From Gallionellales bacterium GWA2_54_124 (GTDB taxonomy: Bacteria; Pseudomonadota; Gammaproteobacteria; Burkholderiales; Gallionellaceae), in NCBI GenBank assembly GCA_001801025.1, contig MGWO01000007.1, positions 1 through 64,000 on the forward strand: a stretch of 64,000 bases of DNA. The letters run 5' to 3'. This document shows, one piece after another, positions 18,676-26,772 of this stretch. The translations under genes were made by a program, and so were the position numbers. The notes beneath the pieces are model-generated. The model was given only the letters and a program-made list of their open reading frames with translations. It had not been told where the DNA came from and did no database searches. Positions within the stretch are counted from its first letter, which is position 1. Each line of letters opens with the position of its first letter.

Positions 18676-19302
18676 ATGATCAGACTTTTTATTGTCGATG
18701 ATCATGCCATTGTCAGGCATGGCCTTAAGCAACTACTCTCCATGGTTCCCGATATTCGTGTTGTCGGCGAGGCCGGCTGCGGCGAAGAATTGCTGCTTGC
18801 ACTGGCGTCAGCGTCATGCGATGTTCTGTTGCTGGATATGAATATGCCGGGACTCTCCGGTGTAGAGCTCATTTTACAGTTGCGTGCAAATCATCCCGTG
18901 CTGCCTATTCTTGTTTTAAGTATGCATATTGAAGGGCAAATTGCCAGTCGGGCGCTTAATGCAGGGGCATCAGGTTATCTGACTAAAGATAACGAACCTG
19001 AGATTCTCATCGATGCCATACGAAAAGTTTATTCAGGGGGAAATTATATCGATCCTGTTTTGGTTGAAACGCTGGTGTTCAACCGGGAAGTGGGTATTCC
19101 CCATGAAAGCCTGTCCGCCCGTGAATATCAGGTCTTCATCATGCTGGTGTCGGGTAAATCCGTTGGGAAGATAGCCAGTGAACTTTGTTTGAGCATTAAG
19201 ACGATCAGCACCCACAAGTCGAGATTCATGCAAAAAATGAATATGCATACGAAAACCGAGCTGGTTCGCTATGCGATACGACACAAGTTGATTGAAGGCT
19301 AA
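18676..19302 (+). CDS. NarL/FixJ-family response regulator
   Basis: 208 residues. The receiver domain (1-120) has the acidic pair Asp8/Asp9, phospho-acceptor Asp54 in LLLDMNMPGLSG, a Ser in VLSMH and Lys in YLTKDN. The C-terminal LuxR-type HTH (about 143-205) reads LSAREYQVFIMLVSGKSVGK then IASELCLSIKTISTHKSRF. The gene is paired with the three-PAS kinase and ends at a bidirectional terminator. It probably controls genes by binding short inverted repeats when phosphorylated; two such palindromes lie upstream of the kinase gene. Confidence 0.94.
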   Translation: MIRLFIVDDHAIVRHGLKQLLSMVPDIRVVGEAGCGEELLLALASASCDVLLLDMNMPGLSGVELILQLRANHPVLPILVLSMHIEGQIASRALNAGASGYLTKDNEPEILIDAIRKVYSGGNYIDPVLVETLVFNREVGIPHESLSAREYQVFIMLVSGKSVGKIASELCLSIKTISTHKSRFMQKMNMHTKTELVRYAIRHKLIEG

Positions 19303-19319
19303 GCCGGCAAATTGAAGAT

Positions 19320-19350
19320 AAAAAAACGGGAGCCGAGGCTCCCGTCTTTT
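19320..19350. terminator. Bidirectional terminator
   Basis: ACGGGAGCC and GGCTCCCGT form a long G+C-rich stem flanked by A6 on the left and TCTTTT on the right, so it can end transcription from both the response regulator (plus) and the rplS operon (minus). Confidence 0.9.
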
Positions 19351-19367
19351 CAGATCATGCAGGCAAC

Positions 19368-19751
19368 TTACGCCGCTGCAACGGTCTTTACTTTGCGCGC
19401 TGGCAATTTTTCTTTGATACGTGCCGACTTGCCTGAACGATCGCGCAGGTAGTACAGCTTAGCGCGACGAACTGCACCGCGACGCTTGACTTCGATTTCA
19501 GCGATCACTGGGGAGTAAGTCTGGAATGTACGTTCCACACCTTCACCGGCAGACATCTTGCGCACGATGAAGCTGGAGTTCAAACCGCGATTGCGCTTGG
19601 CAATCACAACGCCTTCGAAAGCCTGAACGCGCTTGCGCTCACCTTCGACCACGTTTACGCTGACAACAATGGTGTCGCCAGGTGCGAATGCAGGAATAAC
19701 TTTACCCAGACGGGCGATTTCTTCTTGTTCTAAAATTGCGATTAAATTCAT
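19368..19751 (-). CDS. rplS: 50S ribosomal protein L19
   Basis: 127 residues, full length. Conserved segments [36 protein letters not shown] and [12 protein letters not shown] identify L19, which sits at the 30S-50S interface. Last gene of the rpsP-rimM-trmD-rplS operon, directly abutting trmD (no gap). Confidence 0.98.
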   Translation of the reverse strand: MNLIAILEQEEIARLGKVIPAFAPGDTIVVSVNVVEGERKRVQAFEGVVIAKRNRGLNSSFIVRKMSAGEGVERTFQTYSPVIAEIEVKRRGAVRRAKLYYLRDRSGKSARIKEKLPARKVKTVAAA

Positions 19752-20525
19752 TTACTGCTCCTTAGTTGTCGGATCTTGTTCCTTCTGAAACGATGCCAGA
19801 AGACCAGATTCCTCTTTTGTCAAAACACGCCCTGCCAGTAAATCCGGACGGCGTGTCCACGTTCTGCCCAACGACTGGGAAAGCCGCCAGCGCTGTATGT
19901 CTGCATGATTGCCAGACAACAACACCGGGGGCACGGCTTCACCATTAAACATTTCAGGGCGGGTGTAGTGCGGGCAGTCCAGCAAGCCTTGCACAAACGA
20001 ATCCTGCTCTGCCGAGTCGGCATCTCCCAATACACCGGGCAGTTGCCGTACCATGCTATCCATCAATACCATTGCGGCTAACTCGCCACCGGACAACACA
20101 TAGTCGCCGATGGAAATCTCTTCATCCACCATCTGGCGGATTAAACGCTCGTCGATGCCTTCGTAACGGCCGGTCAGCAGAATCAGCCCTACTTCGGACT
20201 GCGCGACCATTTCCTTGACCACGGCATGCGTGAGCAAACGGCCTTGCGGCGATAAATACACCACGCGACTTTTCGCAATGCCTGCGGCAGCCTGACGCTC
20301 ACGGGCCGCATTAATCGCAGCCGCCAGCGGTTCAGCCAGCATCACCATTCCGGGACCACCGCCGTAAGGGCGATCATCAACCGTGCGGTGATTATCCGTC
20401 GTGAAATCACGCGGATTCCATGTTTTCAGGACATAGCGTCCCTGCTCAGCCGCGCGACGGGTGATGCCGCATTGCGTTAGCGCATCGAACATCTGCGGAA
20501 ACAGCGTGATGACGTCAAAGATCAA
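19752..20525 (-). CDS. trmD: tRNA (guanine37-N1)-methyltransferase
   Basis: 257 residues, usual size. The SPOUT-type knotted SAM-binding site is visible in [14 protein letters not shown] and [19 protein letters not shown]. The N-terminus [20 protein letters not shown] is typical. TrmD methylates G37 next to the anticodon and prevents +1 frameshifting. It overlaps the rimM stop by four bases (ATGA) and is followed without a gap by rplS. Confidence 0.98.
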   Translation of the reverse strand: MIFDVITLFPQMFDALTQCGITRRAAEQGRYVLKTWNPRDFTTDNHRTVDDRPYGGGPGMVMLAEPLAAAINAARERQAAAGIAKSRVVYLSPQGRLLTHAVVKEMVAQSEVGLILLTGRYEGIDERLIRQMVDEEISIGDYVLSGGELAAMVLMDSMVRQLPGVLGDADSAEQDSFVQGLLDCPHYTRPEMFNGEAVPPVLLSGNHADIQRWRLSQSLGRTWTRRPDLLAGRVLTKEESGLLASFQKEQDPTTKEQ

Positions 20526-21022
20526 AGCAAAAAGTCCGCTGACCAGTTGACCTGTATGGTTCTGGCAGCCATGTCGACCGGCCCGATGACGCTGTTCAGA
20601 AACGGAATTAACACATCCGGACCGTTGCCTCTGACGATGAGTACATCGTTAGCGCCGGTTTCCAGCAGTTCAATCACCGTGCCCAGCGTTTCACCTGCGC
20701 CGTTGATCACGGACATGCCGATCAGATCAGCCCAGTAGTATTCGCCTTCTTCTTGCGCTGGCAAACTGCTGCGCGGCACGGCAATCAGCAAACCCTTGAG
20801 TTTCTCAGCTGCTGTACGATCAGGGCAGTCCGGAAACTGAGCCGCCAGAGTCTTATCATGTGCCTCGCACTGAGCGACCGTCACTTCGCGCCACGGGCCA
20901 TTTTCATGGCCCAGATACCAGGTTTTATATCCCAGCAGGCTATCGACATACTCACTGAAGGGCTGGATTTTCACCCATCCCTTGATTCCGAATGCTGAAG
21001 CCACGCGACCCATGATAACCAT
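20522..21022 (-). CDS. rimM: Ribosome maturation factor RimM
   Basis: 166 residues when started at ATG 21022, 13 bases after the rpsP stop; the open frame reaches 21082 but that would overlap rps[21 protein letters not shown] is the standard opening of the RimM N-terminal barrel and [15 protein letters not shown] starts the C-terminal PRC-barrel. RimM binds S19 during assembly of the 30S head. Coupled to trmD by a four-base overlap. Confidence 0.95.
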   Translation of the reverse strand: MVIMGRVASAFGIKGWVKIQPFSEYVDSLLGYKTWYLGHENGPWREVTVAQCEAHDKTLAAQFPDCPDRTAAEKLKGLLIAVPRSSLPAQEEGEYYWADLIGMSVINGAGETLGTVIELLETGANDVLIVRGNGPDVLIPFLNSVIGPVDMAARTIQVNWSADFLL

Positions 21023-21035
21023 GGGTTCGGAGACC

Positions 21036-21293
21036 TTAGGCTGCAACAACTGCACCGGCAGCGCGTTTAACCAGCTTTGCAACAGCGTCGCTCAACTGCG
21101 CGCCACGGCTTTGCCAGAAGGCAACGCGTGCCAGATCCAGACGCAATGCTTCTTGTTTTTCATTGGCGATCGAATTGTAGAAACCTACGCGTTCGATGAA
21201 GCGACCATCGCGACGATTGCGTGAATCGGCAACAACCACATTGTAGAATGGACGATTCTTTGAACCGCCGCGGGAAAGACGAATGATGACCAT
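21036..21293 (-). CDS. rpsP: 30S ribosomal protein S16
   Basis: 85 residues. [20 protein letters not shown] and the following [14 protein letters not shown] are diagnostic for S16. First gene of the rpsP-rimM-trmD-rplS operon, with a candidate promoter about 140 bases upstream. Confidence 0.98.
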   Translation of the reverse strand: MVIIRLSRGGSKNRPFYNVVVADSRNRRDGRFIERVGFYNSIANEKQEALRLDLARVAFWQSRGAQLSDAVAKLVKRAAGAVVAA

Positions 21294-21433
21294 AAAAAAC
21301 CTATCTAAATTATCAGTCTAAAAAGAGACTTGGGTTGCAAAACTTTACTAGCAATTTCCGTTGTGCGGGAGGGTTGCTATTCGTCAGCAAATGGACTCGC
21401 CTGTGCGAACCCTATCGCCACGAAAGGGCGCGC

Positions 21434-21463
21434 ATTCTACGACACAAGGCCTGTTGATAGCAA
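21434..21463 (-). promoter_or_regulatory. Candidate promoter of the rpsP operon
   Basis: On the minus strand TTGCTA (21463-21458) and TAGAAT (21439-21434) are separated by 18 bases, matching 4/6 and 5/6 of the sigma-70 consensus, upstream of rpsP and past the end of the ypjD-like gene. Confidence 0.5.
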
Positions 21464-21506
21464 GGACCTTGATAATCAAAGAGTTTGGAGTGCGTCCGGA
21501 CAGCGT

Positions 21507-22319
21507 TTAACGATGCAGCAATTGCTCCAGCACAAATTTACTGCCCAGATAAGCCATCATCAAAAAGACAAAGCCGCTCACCGTCCAGCGCACGGCGATT
21601 TTGCCGCGCCAGCCGTAGAAATAGTGCCCGCCCAGCAACACAGCAAACACGCACCATGAGATGAAGCCGAACAATATTTTGTGATTGAACTGCCAGACTT
21701 TGCCGAAAATCTCTTCTGAAAACAGGATGCCCGACACAAGGGTCAGCGACAGCAGAACGAAGCCGATGCTGATCATCCGGAACAGGAGCGTTTCCATGGT
21801 CATCAGGGGAGGCAGATTGCGCAACACGCGCGGCAGTGTGGCATGACGCAGGCGTTTTTCTACTAAAGAGATCAAAATGGCATGCACCATCGCGATGGTG
21901 AACAGGCTGTAAGCGAGCATCGCGACGGCAATGTGAACTTTAAAGGCCAGCATGTCTGTGTGGGCTAACTGGTGATCGGCAGGAAATACGCCGGGCAGCA
22001 GCAGCGTCACAGCAGCCATCGGCAGGACCAGCGCCTGTAAACCGCCGATCGGATAGAAAAATCGCGCCACCCAGTAAACCAGCAAGGTGAGCCATGCAAT
22101 CAAAGACAGTGCGTTGAACACCCCCAGATCGAATCCGCCGCCGGCGAAGATACCATGCCAGAGCAAATAGCCGTGCAGGGAGATGGGGATCAGCGTTAAA
22201 TGTCCAACTGCACCGCGCCAGCGCGCATCGCAATCGGCACAGGCATTCGCGCGCCAGAAATAAGCGGCCAGCAGCACGTAAGCGACAAAGGCAACAAAAG
22301 ACAGGAGAAGATTCGGCAT
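21507..22319 (-). CDS. ypjD: CcsA/YpjD-like cytochrome c assembly membrane protein
   Basis: 270 residues with about eight membrane helices (LLLSFVAFVAYVLLAAYFW at the start, SWCVFAVLLGGHYFYGW near the end). The His-containing segments SLHGYLLWHG, FKVHIAVAMLAYSLF and WQFNHKILFGFISW fit the CcsA/HemX/YpjD family, in which His residues handle haem. Location next to ffh and divergent from it is the usual arrangement of ypjD in proteobacteria. Whether it acts in cytochrome c maturation here or in another membrane role is not settled; it lacks the long periplasmic parts of true CcsA. Confidence 0.85.
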   Translation of the reverse strand: MPNLLLSFVAFVAYVLLAAYFWRANACADCDARWRGAVGHLTLIPISLHGYLLWHGIFAGGGFDLGVFNALSLIAWLTLLVYWVARFFYPIGGLQALVLPMAAVTLLLPGVFPADHQLAHTDMLAFKVHIAVAMLAYSLFTIAMVHAILISLVEKRLRHATLPRVLRNLPPLMTMETLLFRMISIGFVLLSLTLVSGILFSEEIFGKVWQFNHKILFGFISWCVFAVLLGGHYFYGWRGKIAVRWTVSGFVFLMMAYLGSKFVLEQLLHR

Positions 22320-22363
22320 TTTTCTTCGTGATGTTTTAGACGCTTGAATTCTACCTCATTTGC

Positions 22364-22625
22364 TTTGCGAGTTGATGTCCACCGGACATCATCCCTGCTA
22401 AAACCACTTGCGAGTTGGCGTTTAACTGGACATCATCCCTGCTAAAACCACTTGCGAGTTGGCGTTTAACTGGACATCATCCCTGCAAAACCACTTGCGA
22501 GTTGACGTTCAACGGCTCGCATCACTGCTAAAATTGCTTGCGCATCGAGTTGCTCCGGACAAAATTTCCACTTTAACCGCTTGCGATTTGATGTTGATCG
22601 GACGCAACCCTGCTAGAATCTTTCA
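22364..22625. repeat. Six-fold 43-44 bp tandem repeat upstream of ffh
   Basis: TTGCGA or TTGCGC recurs at 22365, 22408, 22452, 22495, 22538 and 22581, a period of 43 or 44 bases, and each unit ends in a TGCTAAAA-like box (22396, 22440, 22484, 22526, a weak copy near 22569, and TGCTAGAAT at 22611). Units 2 and 3 are nearly identical; the outer units have diverged. The last copy contains TGCTAGAAT, an extended -10 box suited to ffh transcription. The array therefore looks like repeated duplication of a promoter-proximal segment. Confidence 0.85.
22611..22619 (+). promoter_or_regulatory. Candidate extended -10 box of ffh
   Basis: TGCTAGAAT fits TGnTATAAT with one mismatch, about 60 bases before the ffh ATG. 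No good -35 hexamer lies 16-18 bases upstream, as is common with extended -10 promoters. Confidence 0.45.
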
Positions 22626-22681
22626 AATTATTTAGGCGTGGTTTTTTGCTATGCCGGTTTGATTAGCTATTAAGGACGGAT

Positions 22682-24034
22682 ATGCTGGACAATTTGACGC
22701 AACGCCTCTCCGGTGTCATTAAAAACCTGCGCGGTCAGGCAAGGCTCACCGAGAGCAATATTCAGGACGCGCTGCGCGAAGTGCGCATGGCGCTGCTCGA
22801 AGCTGATGTGGCGCTGCCGGTTGTAAAAGACTTTGCGGCTCAGGTTAAAGAAGCCGCTCTGGGACATGAGGTGATCGGCAATCTGAATCCCGGTCAGGCC
22901 TTCATTGGCGTGGTGCACCGCGAGCTGACCCGCTTGATGGGTGAGCACAACGATGCGCTCAATCTCACTACGACACCCCCTGCCGTGATTCTGATGGCGG
23001 GTCTGCAAGGCGCGGGTAAAACCACCACCTGCGGCAAGCTGGCTAAACTGTTGCACGATCAGCACAAGAAAAAAATCCTTCTGGTCAGTTGTGATATCTA
23101 TCGTCCTGCCGCGATTGAGCAGTTGCGCACGCTGTCCACGCAACTCAGTATCGATTTTTTCGCCTCTGATATTACTCAGAAACCGCAGGATATTGCGCTG
23201 GCCGCGCTCGATTTTGCGCGCAAGCACCACCATGATGTGCTGATCGTCGATACCGCCGGGCGTCTGGCGATCGATGACGTGATGATGGCTGAGATTCAGC
23301 AGCTGCATGCCAGCTTAAAGCCGATTGAAACGCTGTTTGTGGTCGATGCGATGACCGGGCAGGACGCGGTCAATACCGCTAAAGCGTTTGGCGAAGCGTT
23401 GCCGCTGACCGGTATTATCCTCACTAAAATGGATGGCGACTCACGTGGCGGTGCGGCATTATCGGTGCGGTACATTACCGGAAAACCGATCAAATTCATC
23501 GGTGTCAGCGAAAAACCGAACGGCCTTGAAGCTTTCCACCCTGAGCGCATGGCCTCGCGTATTCTCGGGATGGGCGATGTATTGTCGTTGCTCGAAGAAG
23601 CGCAGCGCGGCGTGGATCACGGTGAAGCCGAAAAGCTGGCCAAAAAAATGCAGTCCGGCAAGGGCTTTGATCTGAACGATTTCAAGATGCAATTCGTGCA
23701 GATGCGCAAAATGGGCGGGATGTCGGCGCTGATGGACAAACTGCCCGCGCAATTATCACAAGCGGCGGCCGATTCGAAAGTCGATGACAAATCGATCAAC
23801 CGTCTCGAAGGCATCATCAACTCCATGACGCCGCAGGAACGCAGTCATCCCGAACTCATCAAGGCGCAGCGTAAAAAACGCATTGCCGATGGCGCGGGCG
23901 TGAAAGTGATGCATGTCAACCAGCTGCTCAACCAGTTTGAACAGACGCAAAAAATGATGAAAATGTTCTCCAAAGGCGGCGGCATGGCTAAAATGATGCG
24001 TAGCATGGCCGGTAAACTGCCCGGGATGCGCTAA
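22682..24034 (+). CDS. ffh: Signal recognition particle protein Ffh
   Basis: 450 residues, usual size. The N domain (1-85) is followed by the GTPase G domain with P-loop GLQGAGKTTTCGKLA, DTAGRLAIDD and the TKMDGDSRGGAALS motif, and the methionine-rich M domain (about 300-450; MRKMGGMSALMDKLP, FSKGGGMAKMMRSMAGKLPG) that binds 4.5S RNA and signal sequences. It directs membrane proteins to FtsY and SecYEG. The ATG follows TAAGGACGGAT. It is preceded by a tandem repeat array. Confidence 0.98.
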   Translation: MLDNLTQRLSGVIKNLRGQARLTESNIQDALREVRMALLEADVALPVVKDFAAQVKEAALGHEVIGNLNPGQAFIGVVHRELTRLMGEHNDALNLTTTPPAVILMAGLQGAGKTTTCGKLAKLLHDQHKKKILLVSCDIYRPAAIEQLRTLSTQLSIDFFASDITQKPQDIALAALDFARKHHHDVLIVDTAGRLAIDDVMMAEIQQLHASLKPIETLFVVDAMTGQDAVNTAKAFGEALPLTGIILTKMDGDSRGGAALSVRYITGKPIKFIGVSEKPNGLEAFHPERMASRILGMGDVLSLLEEAQRGVDHGEAEKLAKKMQSGKGFDLNDFKMQFVQMRKMGGMSALMDKLPAQLSQAAADSKVDDKSINRLEGIINSMTPQERSHPELIKAQRKKRIADGAGVKVMHVNQLLNQFEQTQKMMKMFSKGGGMAKMMRSMAGKLPGMR

Positions 24035-24106
24035 AAAAATCAGCCAGAGGCAAGTAGCTAGTAACATTTGTCACTGACCACTAACTACTTACGATTGACC
24101 TAAATT

Positions 24107-24814
24107 ATGATTAAAGCGATTATTTTCGATGTGGATGGCACGCTGGCCGATACAGAAGACGGACACCGTTTATCTTTTAATAAAGCGTTTGCCGAATGCG
24201 GTCTTAACTGGAACTGGGATGTGGCGCTGTACGACAAGCTGCTCAAGGTGACTGGCGGTAAAGAGCGAATTAAATACTTCGTCAGTGACTTCTTGCAAGG
24301 CTACAACAAACCAGCTGACTTTGATGGTTTCGTCAAAAATCTGCACGTCGTCAAGACACGCCACTACACCAGCATGATCAGCGAGGGCGGCGTGCCGCTG
24401 CGTCCGGGCATCAAACAGTTGATCCTCGATGCACATGCCGCTGGCATTACGCTTGCCATTGCAACCACGACGACTCCTGAAAATGTGTCGGCACTGCTGG
24501 AAGTAGGTCTTGGTCGTGACTGGGCGGATTTATTTTCTGCCAATGGGTGCGGCGACATCGTGCCGCATAAAAAGCCGGCGCCCGATATTTACTTCTGGGT
24601 GCTTGAAAAGTTGGGGCTGCAGGCTGCCGACTGCATCGCGCTGGAAGATTCCGAAAACGGGCTGCGCTCGAGTTTAGGTGCCGGAATTAAGACTTATGTC
24701 ACAATCAACTACTACACACGCAATCACGATTTTACGGGGGCTGCTGCCGTTTTCGACGACCTGAGCGACTTGGCAAAATTCTACAAGACGGCCGGACTGA
24801 CGCTGCCCAAATAA
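24107..24814 (+). CDS. cbbY: CbbY-type HAD phosphatase (xylulose-1,5-bisphosphate phosphatase)
   Basis: 235 residues of the HAD superfamily with motif I IFDVDGTLADTE (nucleophile Asp9, acid Asp11), motif II Thr in ATTTTPENVS, and motif III/IV KKPAPDIYFWVLEKLG and ALEDSENGLRSS. The cap segment VTGGKERIKYF matches CbbY of photosynthetic and chemoautotrophic bacteria. CbbY removes xylulose-1,5-bisphosphate, a RuBisCO inhibitor formed by misprotonation. The location beside rpe and near gph supports a Calvin-cycle role. If the host had no RuBisCO, a general sugar-phosphate phosphatase would be the alternative. Confidence 0.85.
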   Translation: MIKAIIFDVDGTLADTEDGHRLSFNKAFAECGLNWNWDVALYDKLLKVTGGKERIKYFVSDFLQGYNKPADFDGFVKNLHVVKTRHYTSMISEGGVPLRPGIKQLILDAHAAGITLAIATTTTPENVSALLEVGLGRDWADLFSANGCGDIVPHKKPAPDIYFWVLEKLGLQAADCIALEDSENGLRSSLGAGIKTYVTINYYTRNHDFTGAAAVFDDLSDLAKFYKTAGLTLPK

Positions 24815-24879
24815 CCACTTAATGGCACATTCGGTTTAGAATGCGCCTTGTGACTATCAATTTTAACGAAGGAAACATC

Positions 24880-25560
24880 ATGTATCAGATCGCTCCAAGC
24901 ATCCTCTCTGCTAATTTCGCCAAGCTGGGCGAAGAAGTCGACAACGTATTGGCCGCAGGCGCGGACATCGTTCACTTTGACGTAATGGATAACCATTATG
25001 TGCCTAACCTGACGATCGGCCCTCTGGTTTGCGATGCATTGCGCGCGCACGGCGTAACAGCGCCCATCGACGTGCATCTGATGGTGAAGCCTGTGGATCG
25101 CATCATTCCTGATTTCGCCAAGGCCGGCGCGACTTTCATCACCTTTCACCCTGAAGCATCTGAACACGTTGACCGTACCATCGGTTTGATCAAAGAATCC
25201 GGTTGTAAGGCGGGTCTGGTATTCAATCCGGCCACCCCGCTCGATATTCTCGAATACATGCTGCCTAAATTGGACATGGTTCTGCTGATGTCGGTTAACC
25301 CCGGATTCGGCGGTCAGAAATTTATTCCTTACACGCTCGACAAGGCGCGCAAAGTTCGCGCGATGATCGATGCGGGTGGTTATAACTGCCTGTTGGAAAT
25401 CGACGGCGGCGTAGGTCCTGCCAATATTCGCGAAGTGGCTGCTGCCGGCGTGGACACCTTCGTTGCCGGTTCTGCGATTTTCAACGCGCGTAATGCGGCT
25501 GACAAAAACCAGTTTGACTCCGTGATTGCTGCGATGCGTGCTGAGCTCGCAAAAGTATAA
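24880..25560 (+). CDS. rpe: Ribulose-phosphate 3-epimerase
   Basis: 226 residues from ATG 24880 after GAAGGAAAC; the open frame to 24841 adds 13 atypical residues. The TIM barrel shows [15 protein letters not shown], the metal site [16 protein letters not shown], and the phosphate loop [10 protein letters not shown], with EIDGGV and VAGSAIF near the end. It interconverts ribulose-5-phosphate and xylulose-5-phosphate in the Calvin and pentose phosphate pathways. Between cbbY and gph. Confidence 0.97.
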   Translation: MYQIAPSILSANFAKLGEEVDNVLAAGADIVHFDVMDNHYVPNLTIGPLVCDALRAHGVTAPIDVHLMVKPVDRIIPDFAKAGATFITFHPEASEHVDRTIGLIKESGCKAGLVFNPATPLDILEYMLPKLDMVLLMSVNPGFGGQKFIPYTLDKARKVRAMIDAGGYNCLLEIDGGVGPANIREVAAAGVDTFVAGSAIFNARNAADKNQFDSVIAAMRAELAKV

Positions 25561-25565
25561 ATATC

Positions 25566-25955
25566 ATGCTGCTCCGCCACGCCATCGTCTGGCTGTTGAT
25601 CGCTGTTGCAACCACCGGTTGCGACCAGATCACCGGTGCGGCTGAGCAAAAGTCATCCGATGCGGAAGCGATAGGTTATGCCTGTCGCGTCTCGCTGAAA
25701 AAACCCGAAGACTGCATGAAAGAAAACGAGGCGCAGAGCACGGCCTCTGTTCTGACCGGCTGGAAAGCCGCAGACAAAGATATACAGGAAAAAACGCTGG
25801 ATCCTAGCATGGGTTCTGACCCCTCTATGGCGATACAAGCGGCATCAGCGCCAGATGAAACGAAAGACGAAAAGTCCGCCAAAAAAGGCGAAGAAGCGAC
25901 CGCTGGCAAAGCAGAACCTGCCGAGCCTGAAAAGAAACCTAAAAAATCGCATTGA
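25566..25955 (+). CDS. Small putative lipoprotein
   Basis: 129 residues. A signal peptide (LLRHAIVWLLIAVATTGC) ends in a lipobox-like TTGC, so Cys19 could be lipidated, although position -3 is not the usual Leu. The mature part has two further Cys (ACRVSLKKPEDC) and a charged, low-complexity Lys/Glu/Ala/Pro-rich tail. No known domain was recognised. It starts five bases after rpe and ends just before gph, so it is translated with them. Function unknown. Confidence 0.7.
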   Translation: MLLRHAIVWLLIAVATTGCDQITGAAEQKSSDAEAIGYACRVSLKKPEDCMKENEAQSTASVLTGWKAADKDIQEKTLDPSMGSDPSMAIQAASAPDETKDEKSAKKGEEATAGKAEPAEPEKKPKKSH

Positions 25956-25963
25956 GGGATAGC

Positions 25964-26659
25964 ATGCCTAATATCAAACGATATACAACACCGGTCAGCA
26001 TCAAGGCCATCGTCATCGATCTGGACGGCACGCTGCTGCACACGGCGCCTGAATTATCCGAAGCCGCCAACCGCATGTTGCGCGACATTCACTATGCGCC
26101 GGTCTCACAAGAATTGCTGGCAAGCTACATCGGCAACGGCATCAGCTGGCTGGTTAAGCGCGCGTTAACAGGCGATATGCACGCGACGCCGGATGCGGCT
26201 TTATACGATCATGCGCTGCCGATTTTCGAAAAGCACTACACCGAACTGTTGCTTGAGAGCAAAGTTTTCGACGGTGTCATCGAAGGTCTGGAGGCCATGA
26301 AGGCCGCGGGTTACCGCTTGGGTTGCATCACCAACAAGGTCGAGCGTTACACGACGCCGCTCCTGGCGGGCATCGGCCTGTCCAAGTATTTCGAAATCGT
26401 GCTGGCGGGCGATACGTTGCCGGAAAAGAAACCGCATCCGATGCCGCTCTTGCATGCGGCTAAATTCTTCGGTGTGCCTATCGAGCAGTTGTTGTTGATC
26501 GGTGACTCGCTCAATGACACGATCGCAGCACGTGCCGCTGAATGTCCTGTGTTCTGCGTCCCTTACGGCTACAACCACGGCGAACCTGTCGAGACGCTGG
26601 ATCTGGATGCGGTGATTGCTAATCTGCCCGCCGCTTTGCCATTGATGAAACTTGCCTGA
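25964..26659 (+). CDS. gph: Phosphoglycolate phosphatase
   Basis: 231 residues from ATG 25964, which has GAGGGA just upstream; a TTG at 25952 is an alternative. HAD motifs: VIDLDGTLLHTAPEL with nucleophile and acid Asp, CITNKVERYT, EKKPHPMPLLHA and LIGDSLNDTIAARAA. It dephosphorylates 2-phosphoglycolate, the product of RuBisCO oxygenase activity and of DNA end repair. Together with cbbY and rpe it forms a metabolite-repair group fitting an autotroph. The trp leader begins three bases after its stop. Confidence 0.93.
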   Translation: MPNIKRYTTPVSIKAIVIDLDGTLLHTAPELSEAANRMLRDIHYAPVSQELLASYIGNGISWLVKRALTGDMHATPDAALYDHALPIFEKHYTELLLESKVFDGVIEGLEAMKAAGYRLGCITNKVERYTTPLLAGIGLSKYFEIVLAGDTLPEKKPHPMPLLHAAKFFGVPIEQLLLIGDSLNDTIAARAAECPVFCVPYGYNHGEPVETLDLDAVIANLPAALPLMKLA

Positions 26660-26661
26660 AA

Positions 26662-26706
26662 ATGAATAACCTCCTGCATCAATCAGTTTATTGGCGATGG
26701 TGTTAA
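26662..26706 (+). CDS. trpL: Putative trp leader peptide
   Basis: A 14-codon frame, MNNLLHQSVYWRWC, with two Trp codons (26692-26694 and 26698-26700) close to its end, 66 bases before the trpE ATG. Neighbouring Trp codons in a short frame ahead of a trp gene are the mark of an attenuation leader. It starts three bases after the gph stop and has only a weak Shine-Dalgarno, so it may depend on coupling to gph or on an internal promoter. Too short for standard gene finders. Found by reading, not by search. Confidence 0.7.
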   Translation: MNNLLHQSVYWRWC

Positions 26707-26768
26707 TCGTACTGAATACGATAGTGCCGGGTAAGCGACCGGCCGATAGCACAACAACACAGGAGGTT
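26668..26768 (+). promoter_or_regulatory. trpE leader RNA with anti-Shine-Dalgarno pairing
   Basis: AACCTCCTG at 26668-26676, inside the leader peptide frame, is perfectly complementary over nine bases to CAGGAGGTT at 26760-26768, the ribosome binding site of trpE. Between them lie a perfect hairpin ATCGTA-ctgaa-TACGAT (26706-26722) and a GCCGG/CCGGC stem (26726-26743). No T-run follows any stem, so control of translation is more likely than a classic transcription terminator. Inferred from complementarity only. Confidence 0.6.
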
Positions 26769-26772
26769 TTTC

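Noticed and set aside
22364-22625. CRISPR array
   Set aside because: Units abut as a diverging tandem repeat with no spacers of constant length between identical repeats and no cas genes.
22670-23308. 212-codon minus-strand frame
   Set aside because: Antisense shadow of ffh; no conserved motif.
26706-26768. Classic Rho-independent trp attenuator
   Set aside because: Stems at 26706-26722 and 26726-26743 are short and none is followed by a T-run, so a transcription terminator is not supported.
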